Assembly (NCBI RefSeq): GCF_036320965.1
Contig: NC_092235.1
Span: 25,309,976 to 25,373,975, forward strand
DNA length: 64,000 bases
Origin: Panulirus ornatus
Lineage: Eukaryota > Arthropoda > Malacostraca > Decapoda > Palinuridae
Direction of reading: 5' to 3'
Shown here: positions 42,601-53,934 of the stretch, one piece after another
Numbering within the stretch: position 1 is the first letter of the stretch
How the letters are laid out: each line of letters begins with the position of its first letter
The notes under the pieces: generated by a model
Database searches by the model: none
Seen by the model: only the letters and a program-made list of their open reading frames with translations
What the model was told of the DNA's origin: nothing
Position numbers and translations under genes: made by a program

Positions 42601-42758
42601 ATATATATATATATAGAATCACGGGATTGGCGTCGGGTTTTGTTTTCTGGGGTCGGAGGCTATGTATTCACCACACACGCGTGGCTGTTTGCGTCCTCTG
42701 TCACCCAGATATTTTGAGCTTCGCTGCTTTGGTGTGGTGAGGTCGACGGCGAGAACGA

Positions 42759-42759
<1 letters not shown>

Positions 42760-42834
<75 letters not shown>
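42760..42834. repeat. (TA)n microsatellite
   Basis: About 37 TA units abutting copy 4 of the element. Confidence 0.97.
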
Positions 42835-42836
<2 letters not shown>

Positions 42837-42995
42837 CTATGAGTCCACGGGGAAAATGAAACACGATAAGTTCCCAAGTGCACTTTCGTGTAATAATCAC
42901 ATCATCAGGGGAGACACAAGAGAGAAATATAAGTCAGTTGATATACATCGAAGAGACGAAGCTAGGACGCCATTTGGTAAACATGCGATTGTATA
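42835..42995 (-). mobile_element. (TA)n-flanked dispersed element, copy 4
   Basis: Nearly identical to copy 2 from GAGTCCACGGGGAAAATGAA through CGCCATTTGGTAAACATG, but lacks the 5' TGGAAAGAATCAC block. One short deletion (ATAAGTCAG for ATAACAGTCAG). A short TA/GTA run follows at 42993-43014. Confidence 0.7.
42872..42912 (-). ncRNA. Hammerhead ribozyme-like motif, copy 4
   Basis: Same minus-strand order as copies 1 and 2: stem I TCCC/GGGA, CTGATGA, stem II region, GAAA, palindromic AGTGCACT, T at the expected cleavage position. Confidence 0.5.
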
Positions 42996-43285
42996 TATGT
43001 ATGTATGTATATATACTTGTGGGATCCATTTGAATGGACACTATTGAACGCTTGGTGTTACTATGGGTTCGGTTGGCGGACATTTTGGTTTAAAGGCGTG
43101 TGTGATGTGAGGATGTAGCGGAAGATGAGGGAAAAGAAGATGGGAAGAGGAGAGAGAGGGAGTGAGTTCGGAGGGGTGTTGGAGCTGGGAGATCAGACGA
43201 TCCCAACCAGACTATGGTCATATCCCAGCAGGGAGTCCCGTGTCCCACTGACCGTCCACTTCCGCCCTCCCGTATCCCGAACCCT

Positions 43286-43288
<3 letters not shown>
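42996..43288. other. Unique sequence
   Basis: No gene or array recognised. Confidence 0.45.

Positions 43289-43327
<39 letters not shown>
43289..43327. repeat. (CA)n microsatellite
   Basis: About 19 AC dinucleotides. Confidence 0.96.
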
Positions 43328-43328
<1 letters not shown>

Positions 43329-43489
43329 CAAAGCCATCGCCTCACAATATCCCCTATTGTGTTGTAAGGTTAAGATTATTACTTTTACTTGTTTCTGGCT
43401 CGACCATCCAGCCCGAGGTGGTATCTCGGGGCAAGACAGTGTTTGTACTGCTGGATCACAGCTCCCCTCCCCCCCCCCCCCCCGCTGTG

Positions 43490-43491
<2 letters not shown>

Positions 43492-43545
<54 letters not shown>
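43492..43545. repeat. (GT)n microsatellite
   Basis: About 27 GT units preceded by a C run at about 43469-43483. Confidence 0.97.
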
Positions 43546-43546
<1 letters not shown>

Positions 43547-43582
43547 CGTTCATACGTTCAAGCCTGGGTCGTTAATCCTCTT

Positions 43583-43912
43583 GAGTACGACAGTACGGTT
43601 CTTTGAGAGTGAGAGTACGACCCTTGGATACGACGGTACGACCCTTGATGCTATGGCTACGACCCTTGAATACGACGGTACGACCCTTGATGCTAAGGCT
43701 ACGACCCTTGAATACGACGGTACGACCCTTGATGCTAAGGCTACGACCCTTGAATACGACGTTACGACCCTTGAATACGACGGTACGACCCTTGAATACG
43801 ACGGTACGATCCTTGATGCTAAGGTTACGGCCCTTGAGCACGACGGTACGACCCTCGATCGTGATGGCACGACTCTTTCGATGCCATGACCTTTGACCTG
43901 ACCTCCTCCTCC
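43583..43912 (+). repeat. 21-bp minisatellite array with TGACCT edge, ~14 copies
   Basis: TACGACGGTACGACCCTTGA units alternate with TGCTAAGGCTACGACCCTTGA variants, giving a 42-bp dimer in the middle. The right edge reads CCTTTGACCTGACCTCC. Confidence 0.95.
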
Positions 43913-44191
43913 ATTGAAATGCCGACCCTGAGACACAGGAAAAGCACACAGGCGGACACATGATGCTAGTCTGTACATACGATATATCTCTTCTGTCATT
44001 AACGGCCAGATTCCTATGGATAACAATAATCTGGACGCACGCATTGACACTTCAAAAAAAATTAGCTGTCATTTTTCTCCTAGTTCATGTTTTTACAGTG
44101 GTACTTATTTAAGTGACAGCCATATGGTCGACGTATCTATATATAGACCCATTTGGTCGACACCTCCGTAGATTGTTGTGGTTAGATGTTG

Positions 44192-44192
<1 letters not shown>
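43913..44192. other. Unique AT-rich sequence
   Basis: Nothing recognised. Confidence 0.4.

Positions 44193-44273
<81 letters not shown>
44193..44273. repeat. (TA)n microsatellite
   Basis: About 40 TA units; left flank AGATGTTGAA resembles the left flank of the (TA)n at 46287. Confidence 0.97.
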
Positions 44274-44275
<2 letters not shown>

Positions 44276-45017
44276 TTTCGCCCCATCTGTTCCATCAGTG
44301 TCATGTTCGTGGGCGTTTATTTTCGTGCGCCTGTATTGTGCGATGTTCGAGATCTTGACGTGAACGATCGTAAGGATAAGAATTAGAGCGTGAGGGTAGT
44401 TAATGTTGATGCCTTTTTATTTATTGGACGGTCGAGGGGGGGGGGGGATCCGCCATCTTGAGATGGGCTGTGTTCGATGACGGGTGCCATAAGTGGGATT
44501 TTTGTCGTTCCGCAAACGAGAGCGACGACCCTACAGCACTACTACCTGCCCCCGAACACCATATGTACAGGAAGAGAGTGTTATTCTATAGCCAGGGGTT
44601 ATTTTGCCGATATGTCGGCACTATTGGGTCAAAGATGTATAATGCCAATGATTGTCTCGTCTCTTTTTATGTGCCACTTTCTGTAGAGGACAAATGTGTT
44701 CGAAAACATCAACACAGACGAGGAGAAATATTGATATTAACATCACTTAACCACAGCGAGCGGGTTCGGATGTCCCCAGGCGCCGTCTTGGAAGTGCCGG
44801 GAAAGTGTTGGGTTGAAACAGCCTTACCATTCAACCTTAACCCTGATCCTCACAGACCAGGAGGCTCTGTCTATACCCCACCAGGTCACATGACCCTGCC
44901 CTACCACCTGGCAACCCACAGGTGGATGGTATAGTAGATTATCGAAGACGCCACGTCAGTCCAGGTATGACAATGTCGGGTTGATTCCTTGCAAGCCACC
45001 CGTGCCGATACAGCTGT
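44274..45017. other. Unique sequence with a 158-codon plus-strand frame (44458-44934)
   Basis: The frame from 44458 to 44934 is not repeat-derived and has balanced composition, but no signal peptide, domain or repeat is visible and I recognise no homologue. One chance frame of this length is expected in 64 kb, so it is recorded here only as a weak candidate exon or spurious frame. Confidence 0.25.
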
Positions 45018-45085
45018 ATATCTGGCGACAAAGTAATGTATGTCTGTCGGCAAAGTAATGTATGTCTGTCGGCAAAGTAATGTCA
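45018..45085 (+). repeat. 22-bp repeat AAAGTAATGTATGTCTGTCGGC
   Basis: Two full copies and flanking partial ones. Confidence 0.92.
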
Positions 45086-45302
45086 TTGTATTTAATATCT
45101 GTTGGGTAATTCGGCGTATGATTTTGATGTATATGTTTTCATAACGAGACGACTTGCGCAATGTAATAAAGCAACATGATACGCGAGCATTGATATCACC
45201 TGGGGAAAACTAATATAGACATCAGGTAACAAATGCCAGCCAGTCAGATAAGATATATATATAAAAGAACGGAAAACACATATGTTTACATGTGTGATCG
45301 TT

Positions 45303-45303
<1 letters not shown>

Positions 45304-45349
<46 letters not shown>
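45304..45349. repeat. (CA)n microsatellite
   Basis: About 23 AC dinucleotides. Confidence 0.97.
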
Positions 45350-45352
<3 letters not shown>

Positions 45353-45900
45353 ATATGCATGAAGAACACTGCAAACCCTTCCCCATCCCTTCCTCCTCCA
45401 CCCCCACCACCCAAAGATGAAGGTGAGGTTAGGTTTGGTTAGGTGAGGTTATCGTAAGTGAACTGGCTTGTGAGGTCAACGTGACCTTTGTCATGAATGA
45501 AACGTGAAATGTTTGAAGTCGGATGAACAGATCTGGGATAATGTGAGTTATTGAGGATCTTCATATTTGACGTCGACATGTTAGATGAACCCTCTCACTC
45601 ACCCTCTCCATTCCCCCCTTTTCCTCCATCCTTTCCCCCCTGACAGCCACCCATTCCACCACCTCTTTCCCCCCCCCATCCCCCCACACAGTGCCAACCC
45701 CCCCATCCCCCACCACAGTGCCAACACCCCCCCCTCCCCTCCCTCCCCACTTTCCTTCGGCTTATATTTTTTTATCATAGAGCGATCCACGCGAGGCAGG
45801 TGGCAGTACACAGAGCCACGCGTGTGGCGTCTGTCCAACGCCGGGCGGTACAGATTTCCCCCCCCCCCCCCCTCAGCACAGGCGTCCTCTCTCTCTCTGG
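45350..45900. other. C-rich sequence with short repeats
   Basis: (CCCCC)CATCCCCC-CACACAGTGCCAACCC occurs twice at about 45665-45730, and a C run lies at 45859-45874. GGTTAGGT words near 45425 are too few to be telomeric. No gene. Confidence 0.5.
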
Positions 45901-45960
45901 CTTGAGCTGGGCTGAGCTAAGCTGGGCTTGGCTCCGCTAAGCTTAAAGCTGGGCCTTGAG
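45901..45960. repeat. Degenerate GCTGGGCTNAGCTAA repeat
   Basis: About five loose copies of GAGCTGGGCT, GAGCTAAGCT and GGGCTTGGCT. Confidence 0.6.
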
Positions 45961-46282
45961 TAAGCCTGGACGCAACTGAGACGCAGATAATCACACACAC
46001 ACACGGCTTTGTCACTGATACTACTCGGTCAAGGCCCACTGATGTGTCTGTCCTGGGATAGAAAGAAAAATAGTATTTCTAGGATATACACTACTGCCTG
46101 TATTAGCGTAAAGGAACCTGCAGCTGCCTTTGTCCTGGGATAGAGAAGAATATACTTAAATGCTCATGCAGGAGCGGTCCATCTCCCAGACCCCCTGGTT
46201 CGCATGCCCGTTAAACGATATGTTGATCATGTTTGTATTAGGAAGAAATCTCGAGAGGCAAGTGGACAGACGGCGACAGATG

Positions 46283-46286
<4 letters not shown>
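45961..46286. other. Unique sequence
   Basis: TCCTGGGATAGA(A/G)A occurs at about 46052 and 46134. No gene recognised. Confidence 0.4.

Positions 46287-46364
<78 letters not shown>
46287..46364. repeat. (TA)n microsatellite
   Basis: About 39 TA units directly next to SINE-like copy A. Confidence 0.97.
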
Positions 46365-46366
<2 letters not shown>

Positions 46367-46503
46367 TTTTTCATACTATTCGCCATTTCCCGCGTTAGCG
46401 AGGTAGCGTTAAGAACAGAGGACTGGGCCTTTAAGGGAATATCCTCACCTGGCCCCCTTCTCTGTTCCTTCTTTTGGAAAAAAAAAAAAAGGAGAGGGGA
46501 GGA
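46365..46503 (-). mobile_element. SINE-like interspersed repeat, copy A (truncated)
   Basis: Contains CTATTCGCCATTTCCCGCG, AGCGAGGTAGCGTTAAGAAC and CCTCACCTGGCCCCCTTCTC, and stops just after the internal A run. It lacks the AGTCGCCTT...CCCCAGGGATA half present in copies B and C. In the orientation set by the terminal TTTC/GAAA tail, this is a 5'-truncated copy on the minus strand. Confidence 0.78.
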
Positions 46504-47407
<904 letters not shown>

Positions 47408-47525
47408 TCGTGCTCAAGGATCGTTCCGTCGTGCTCGAGGACCGTACTGTCGTGCTCAGACGTCGCACCGTCGTGCTCAGGCGTCGTACCGTCGTGCTCA
47501 GGCGTCGTACCGTGGTGATCAAGGG
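47408..47525 (-). repeat. 21-bp minisatellite array, reverse orientation, ~5.5 copies
   Basis: TCGTGCTCAAGGATCGTTCCG followed by GGCGTCGTACCGTCGTGCTCA-type units, the last with GTGGTGATCAAGG. Confidence 0.94.
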
Positions 47526-47919
47526 TAGCATGACTATGTTGAAGCCACCCAACCGTATTCCAGTTTTCTAATACGTCCGCATTTTCCCCATTCTTCCCTG
47601 TTTATCTCCCGTTTTCTCTGATACCACCACATATTCCCATTTTCCAGTTCCACAGCCTCCCGCCCTCAACGCCTTGTACCTCCCATTTCTCTTCGCTATT
47701 CCCCTCAACGATTCCCCCCCCTCCTCCCTCCCCCAATCACGCGTCTTGGCGAGGCGGTAATTGGGGTGTTTGGCGTGCCAATTGGGTGTTCCCTGGGGCT
47801 TGAGGTATCAGGTGAAAGCGACAGGTGAGCTGAGATTTACCTCCCGTCACCTGATACTCCGTAGGGGCAAGGCGGTCTGGCCCAGGCCCTCCCCAACACT
47901 GGTCACCAGGGGAGGAGGA
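47526..47919. other. Unique sequence
   Basis: C-rich patch near 47715-47735. No gene recognised. Confidence 0.4.
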
Positions 47920-48305
47920 GGAGGAGGTGTACACGTCTGTGTGTGTGTGTGTACACTGAGGAGGAGGATGTGTACACGTGTGTGTGTGTACACGGAGGAG
48001 GAGGATGTGCACACGTCTGTGTGTGCGTACACTGAGGAGGATATGTACACGTCTGTATGTATGTGTGTACACTGAGGAGGATGTGTACACGTGTGTGTGT
48101 ATGTACACTGAGGAGGATGTGTACGTATGTGTGTGTACTCGGAGGAGGATGTGTACGTTTGTGTGTATACTCGGAGGAGGATGTGTACGTTTGTGTGTGT
48201 ACTCGGAGGAGGATGTGTACACGTGTGTGTGTATGTACACTGAGGAGGATGTGTACGTATGTGTGTGTACTCGGAGGAGGATGTGTACGTATGTGTGTGT
48301 AGTAC
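47920..48305 (+). repeat. ~27-36 bp minisatellite GTACACTGAGGAGGATGTGTACACG, ~11 copies
   Basis: Units combine GAGGAGGATGTGTAC with a (GT)n of variable length and GTACAC or GTACTC. Size varies with the embedded GT run. Frames of 67-177 codons overlapping the array on both strands are artefacts. Confidence 0.92.
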
Positions 48306-48924
48306 ACCTGGGGAGGAATCTTTCTGTACGATTTAAAAAAAAAAAACAATAATCGTGGAAGATATCTTGACATGGGGACTCCCCTATCGACAGTAATAAC
48401 ACCCCTACACGCCCACCACACCCACACCCCGCCCACAATGGGCGTATAGCCCTTCTCTCCGACCCCGATACCCTGGACTTCGTCATACCCTCGTCTGCCA
48501 GTGTAACATATAAGTTATTTTCAGTGTCGTGCTTCACTTTATTGTTGGACAAAGATGAGAGTAATTAACTTTCTTCGATAATGCTCAAGACTTCGTGTTA
48601 TTAATAGGTTATTATGGCAGCGTGTTTTCCTCTGGCCTTCGCTGGGTATTTGGAGTTCGAACTTCATTAAGAAACGACTCATTATGTACCGCCGGGTGTT
48701 CGATGTGGCTGTAGTAAACCAAAGTTTACAAGTAGAAGTGGTGTATACTCATCTCGAGGTCAGCGGAACTCTGGTATACTCACCCCTGTGTACTGGGGTG
48801 TCGCGAGGGTGTTGTTATAGTAGTTGGGGGGGGGGGGCAAATGGGTGGTGCCCCCTTGAGGGATTTCTGGGCTAGGCTCCTGTAGGCTGTGGGCGGGGCT
48901 ACACCCAGACCGGCTACACCCTAT
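48306..48924. other. Unique sequence
   Basis: A run near 48335-48347 and G run near 48827-48837. No gene recognised. Confidence 0.4.
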
Positions 48925-49600
48925 ACCAATCAGGTGGTGAGTCACCCCTCACTCTTATACACACCCTGGCGATCAGAATACCTCACCTGATTACAGACCC
49001 GGACAAGATCCTGGTGGGTCCATCAGAGCTGTGGGGGAGGGTGAGGGCGGAGGTCCTTTTGCTGCCGATCAGAAGTGATTGAAGCGGTGTTCAGCCGTGT
49101 GATTGCGATCAGATGTTCCGTTCGCCAATCAGTGGTTTGCGATGGCAATCAGAAATGGTCCAGTGAGAGTCTGGGGGAGGGAATCTCTGCTGGGCGATTA
49201 TGCAGCTGCCTCGTGTCGATCAGAACTCGGTGATTGGAGTGACGCTTATCAGAGGTCTAATCAGATTAGGATGCCGTGTCAATCAGGATTTCATACGTGA
49301 TAATCACAGATTCCATCGACGGCCCGGCCTCACGCCTGCCTGTGACAGACCACCTGTGGGAATGCGACGGTGGCAATCAGAATGCGCCGGTGCTGCTGCC
49401 GAACAGAAGAACTCCGTCATCACCCATCAGGAGCCTTTTTCAGGTTAGGTGAGGGACTGTTAATCAGAGCGTGCCGCTCAGAACACACTACACACGTAAT
49501 CGCCACTTTTTAAAAACCCTCCTCCTCCTCCTTCCTCCCTCCCTCCCTCACTCGCCCTGTGGGGATCAGAACTTCAAAACCACTACCAATCAGAGAGCGT
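48925..49600. repeat. Region enriched for AATCAG/GATCAGAA words
   Basis: (C/G/T)(A/G)ATCAG(A/G) words occur about 15 times between 48928 and 49590 at irregular 20-100 bp spacing, with otherwise unlike sequence between them. Could be an extremely decayed minisatellite or clustered short motif. No gene recognised. Confidence 0.5.
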
Positions 49601-49730
49601 TGCTGGAGGGGATGGGGGGGGGGGGGGTTGCGGGGATGGGGTGGTAGAGATGATGATGATGGAGAGAGAGAGAGGGGGGGGGGAGGTGCCGGCTTGATGA
49701 ATCGCAGTCTGCATTACTCGTCATGGCGGA

Positions 49731-49733
<3 letters not shown>

Positions 49734-49808
<75 letters not shown>
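49734..49808. repeat. (GA)n microsatellite
   Basis: About 37 GA dinucleotides. Confidence 0.98.
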
Positions 49809-49810
<2 letters not shown>

Positions 49811-49854
49811 AGCCTCACACTGTGGAGGTGTCCAGGATAAGAACTTCCGATCGA

Positions 49855-49915
49855 GTGTGTGTGTGTGTGGGTGTGTGGGTATATAGCCACACACACACCC
49901 ACCCACACACACTCC
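49855..49915. repeat. Imperfect palindrome of (GT)n and (CA)n
   Basis: GTGTGTGTGTGTGGGTGTGT on the left of GGGTATATAGCC and CACACACACACCCACCCACA on the right can fold back on each other. Confidence 0.8.
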
Positions 49916-49998
49916 ACACCTGTTTACACTCGTCCACAGCTCCCTCCGCACTCACCCGCCCACCACCACTACTCACCCACCTACACCCACTGTGGGCG

Positions 49999-50026
49999 GA
50001 CACACACACACACACACACACACACC
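49999..50026. repeat. (CA)n microsatellite
   Basis: About 14 AC dinucleotides. Confidence 0.93.
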
Positions 50027-50057
50027 AGCATGGGGCAGTGATGGTCATTCCGGTGAC

Positions 50058-50103
50058 GTGTGTAAGGTCAGGTCGTAACTGTGTAAGGTCAGGTCGTAAC
50101 TGA
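50058..50103 (+). repeat. 21-bp duplication GTGTAAGGTCAGGTCGTAACT
   Basis: Two perfect copies, each with an AGGTCA hexamer. The spacing equals the 21-bp family unit but the sequence is different. Confidence 0.88.
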
Positions 50104-50199
50104 TAACCTCGCCCGTCCACTCAGTTAGGGTAGTTAGTGTCGGGTAACGACACCCCCCCAGGCCGGCTCTCACCCTCTCCCCTCCCTGCCCCCCCCCTC

Positions 50200-50202
<3 letters not shown>

Positions 50203-50277
<75 letters not shown>
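50203..50277. repeat. (CT)n microsatellite
   Basis: About 37 CT dinucleotides. Confidence 0.98.
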
Positions 50278-50279
<2 letters not shown>

Positions 50280-50825
50280 CAGGTGTCCCCTCCCCCCCCT
50301 TCCCAAGGAATACCCCTTTCCCAAGGATTTCCCCTTACCATAGGAACCTCCTCCCCTAAGGACTCCCTCTTCCCCTTCCATCCTTCCCTCCCCCAATGCA
50401 ACGTATCCGCAGGAACTCCCCCTCCCCTCATCAAAACAACCCCCCCCTCCCCTCATCCTCCTCTCCCACAGGGAAACCACGTCTCTCCCTCGGGGCCATC
50501 CCAACACACCCCCTCCACCACCCCATTCTCACAGCTCCTCCCTCCTCAAGGCCCCCCCTTCCCCTCAACCCTTCCCTAAGGCTCCCCCTTCCCCTCAACC
50601 CTTCCCTAAGGAGCCCCCTTCCCACAGGACCTCTCCCCCCAAAAGATCCCCTCCACGAATACCCCAGGAGACTCGCCCCCTCTCTCTCCCCCACCCCAAC
50701 CTCCCCTTTCCCTTCCTCACCCCCCCAGCTCAACACACCTAACCTGAACCAGGAATATTGCCCACTTCCACACCCTCTGCACACCTTATGGCTGCCCCCC
50801 AACCCCTCTCTCCCTCTCCTCCTTT
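50278..50825. repeat. C-rich pyrimidine block with degenerate CCTTCCCCTCAACCCTTCCC
   Basis: CTTCCCCTCAACCCTTCCCTAAGGCTCCCC occurs twice at about 50558-50620 with looser copies around. Proline- and serine-rich plus frames and glycine-rich minus frames follow from composition. Confidence 0.78.
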
Positions 50826-51092
50826 AACGAGAGAGATTCATTGGCTGACGAAGATTCATCGATTAATTTTGGAAATATTTTCATATGTCGTACTCTACGG
50901 TCGCTCGCTGTGGCGCCAGAGCCGTGGACGTTGGGCAAGGGGGGGGGGGGGGGATAGGGTTGTGGGGTGGGTGCTTCGAGGGAGGCTGGGGTGGGGGGGG
51001 GGTTGACCTCGTCTTGAGTGCTTGAGTTTGTGAGTCAGTGTATGAGAAGGATGCCACAGTAACTCAGTCGTCAGTTTGCATTCACGTCAGTG
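50826..51092. other. Unique sequence with G run
   Basis: G run at about 50939-50953. No gene recognised. Confidence 0.4.
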
Positions 51093-51096
51093 TGTG

Positions 51097-51148
<52 letters not shown>

Positions 51149-51152
51149 TGTG
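51093..51152. repeat. (GT)n microsatellite
   Basis: About 29 GT units with TTG and GG interruptions at the ends. Confidence 0.96.
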
Positions 51153-51317
51153 CGAAACAGCCTTCGAATTGAAGTTTGACGGATGTTAAACCGAAGGGAA
51201 AGGAGTTGGGCGATATAGTTCGGCTGTGGAATGGCACGTGTGATGGACGATAACGTGAAAATTGGATGGAATAGTGAGGGAAACGAAGGGAGATAAGCCA
51301 TTAGTTGATGCACAAAT

Positions 51318-51395
51318 GGAAAGAACAGACGAAAGGGTTAGGAGGAACAGTAATGGGACAGAAGAAAGGGTTAGGACGAACAGTAATGGGATGGA
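51318..51395 (+). repeat. ~36-bp duplication AGAAAGGGTTAGGANGAACAG
   Basis: Two copies of GAAAGGGTTAGGA(G/C)GAACAGTAATGGGA. The GGGTTAGG word is not telomeric in this context. Confidence 0.88.
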
Positions 51396-51399
51396 AGAT

Positions 51400-51830
51400 A
51401 CTATTTACGTTCCAGGAAGCAATAATGCTCACCTTTCCGAACGTAGTACTTACGTTTCGATAAACAATAATACTTTCCAGGAAGTAGTAATACTCACGTC
51501 TCAGACCGTAATACTTTCGCTCCAAAAAGTAATAATACTTTCCAGGGTGTGGTAATACTTTATTTCCAGGACGTATTACTTACGTTCCATGAAGTAATGA
51601 TACGTTCCTGGAAGTCGTAGTACTTACGTTCCAGGAATTAATAACACATTCCAGGAGGTCGTAGTACTTACATTGCAGGAATTAATAACACTTACATCCC
51701 TGGTGGTCGTAGTACTTACATTGCAGGAATTAATAACACTTACATCCCTGATGGTCATAGTACTTACGTTCCAGAAAATGATAATACATTCCAGGACTTA
51801 ATGATACTTACGTTCCAGTTTGTTCTTTCG
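51400..51830 (+). repeat. Degenerate minisatellite TACTTACGTTCCAGGAAGTAATAA, ~11 copies
   Basis: TACTTACGTTCCAGGAA, TACTTACATTGCAGGAA, ACACATTCCAGGAGGTCGTAG and similar units recur at 20-45 bp spacing. The copies at about 51660-51745 are nearly identical. Confidence 0.85.
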
Positions 51831-52599
51831 CTACTAACAACACCTTTCCCGTCTTTGGAAAGAAAATAATGACGATTGAATTGATGATGTACGAGCACTG
51901 TACAGCGGCGGGGTTAGGTCAAATTCCCCACCTCCAACCCCAACCCCACCCAGACACTTCTGGACATTAGCATGAAATTTCCATCTGGGGAAATTTTATT
52001 TTTCTTTTTTTTTTTTTTGTCATGACATTTTCGGCCAAGCATAATTCTGTGGACTGTGTGTTAACTAATTTACATATGATATTACTGGATTCATGGTTTA
52101 CGAAATCTGCATGAATACTTTTGAAGCTGCAAAGTGGTTTTTTTTTTTCTTTCTCTTTATGTCTATATTTGTATGATTATATTTTCGTTTTCTTTTTTTT
52201 TATGAATAAAATTTTCGTGTCTCGGTTGTTTGGGCTTCAGGCCCATGAACAGCCTGGGTCGTTTAAGGTTGTTACCGTTGAACTACCACATCCGCCGACC
52301 TTACTCCACGTAATTCTTTTTTTTTTTTTATTGATTTTGATTCAGAATTTATTTCATTAAGTCTACACTTTCTGTTTTTCTTTGACCGAAGAGAACGGTG
52401 TGTTGTCTCGCTGGAGTGTACGTAGAAAGGAAGTGCGTCCCGAGTGTTTCTGGTAACTGGTTAAATTTCCTGTTACATATTATTTTTCTTAGGCATCTCA
52501 TGGACGCATATTGCATGGTTAGAAGTTGTATGATGGAGCAGGGATTTAATGCACTGCTGTACATTGTACTTAAGCGGTGCACTACAGTGGTGTGATGTT
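51831..52599. other. Unique T-rich sequence, no gene recognised
   Basis: Poly-T runs at about 52005-52018, 52138-52150, 52192-52201 and 52317-52331. Frames up to 79 codons have no domain. Confidence 0.45.
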
Positions 52600-52885
52600 A
52601 CTTCACGTATTAATCAAGTTATAAGTGTACTTTATTGTAGCATGGATATTCTTTGATGTCGTATAACATTAATGTGATTTTACTTACAGAATATGTATTA
52701 CAGTAACGCGTAATTACTGAGACTGTTAGTGTAATTTTACGTGACTAATGTATGACACTAATGTAATTTGACCTGACTGTTGTATTACATTAATATAGTT
52801 TTCACTCGCGCTGATATATCACTAATAAATGTTATCTTACGTGAGTGATGTATTTCAGTAATGCAGTTTTCACAATTATTTTTCA
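52600..52885 (+). repeat. Degenerate ~50-bp repeat TTTTACGTGACTAATGTATNACACTAATG
   Basis: TTACGTGA(C/G)T(A/G)ATGTAT(G/T), TGACCTGACTGTTGTATTACATTAA and CAGTAATGCAGTTTTCAC words recur about six times. Confidence 0.72.
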
Positions 52886-53099
52886 TACTTTATGTTGAAT
52901 TAGTTATTTCATTTTGGTTCATGTTCACGAGGTGTGGTATGAGGTCAAGCGGGAGCAGGTGGTTTACTGCAACAGCTGTTCACGAGGTCAAACACGAGGG
53001 GTCTTTCGGGTCGCGTTCAGCTGTGTCCCCTCTCTCTCTCTCTCTCTACCCCAGACGACCTTGTCGCGGACCATACGCATGCGTCAGCCAAGGTCACAG

Positions 53100-53195
53100 A
53101 CCTTGTTATATAACAGGGGGTTGTATGTTATACCCACGGTAGGGTTATATAACATGGGGTTATATGTTATACCCACGATAGAGTTATAATATTGG
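53100..53195 (+). repeat. ~39-bp duplication GGTTATATAACATGGGGTTATATGTTATACCCAC
   Basis: Two full copies and a partial third. Each copy contains TTATATAA and GTTATA...TATAAC words that could self-pair. Confidence 0.88.
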
Positions 53196-53514
53196 TGTTG
53201 TGGCGCGTAATGGGAGGTCATGTTGGGGGGTCATGGCCACTCCCTTGAGGTCATACACAGGGGTCGCGGCGCTCCTGTGAGGTCATACACAGGGGGGGGG
53301 GGTCATGGCACCCAGGGAGGGATGTGTATAACACACACACACACACACACACACGGAAGAGGAATTCCCAGGCGTGGAATTCTGGCCGTGGGTCACAACG
53401 ACCTTGTTAAATCAGTCAGGCTCACGCGAAAACTCCAGCGCGAGAGAGTTGGTCGTGATTCACGAGCAGGAGATGAGGTAAATTGAACGAACGAGCTCAT
53501 AGCGAAAGGCTAGG
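53196..53514. repeat. AGGTCATACACAGGGG duplication and (CA)n
   Basis: GAGGTCATACACAGGGG occurs at about 53258 and 53279; (CA)n lies at 53333-53354. Confidence 0.75.
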
Positions 53515-53605
53515 GTGGATGAGAGGCTCGGGGGGGTGCATAATTATGGGCATGGGGAGGTGGATGAGAGGCTCGGGGTGCATAATTATATGGTCGGGGA
53601 GGAGG
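53515..53605 (+). repeat. ~47-bp duplication GGTGGATGAGAGGCTCGGGG
   Basis: GGTGGATGAGAGGCTCGGGG plus GTGCATAATTAT occurs twice. Confidence 0.88.
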
Positions 53606-53934
53606 ATGTAGTGGGGTCTTGCTGCTAGTGGCTGCTGGGGAGGTCGTGACCTCCCTCCCCCCATCTGCTGGCGTTACGTTACCGGGTCACGACCCCTGCT
53701 GCTGCCGACGCGACTGACGGCAGGAAGGAGGTGCCCCGCTAGTGAAAGTCCCGACGAACGGAAACACGTCGTGAGGTTAAGGTCCGCGAGGAAGCGACGT
53801 AACTCTAGTGTCGATTCTCGCGCGTTCGTGCGATCTGGTCGTGTGTGGGGGGCGCGACGCGTTAAGTCGGCCGCCGCTGCTACGACTTTCCACGTTCGTG
53901 AAGGTTAAGGGCAGTTAGGCGTACTGTGGTGTGA
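53606..53934. other. CpG-rich unique sequence
   Basis: GCGACG, CGCGCG and TCGTGCG words cluster at 53700-53890; no gene recognised. Confidence 0.45.

Noticed and set aside
44458..44934. 158-codon plus frame with balanced composition
   Set aside because: No recognisable domain, and roughly one frame of this length is expected by chance in 64 kb on two strands; kept only as a low-confidence note.
45422..45455. GGTTAGGT words suggesting arthropod telomere repeat (TTAGG)n
   Set aside because: Only a few irregular copies; likewise GGGTTAGG at 51320-51375 belongs to a 36-bp duplication.
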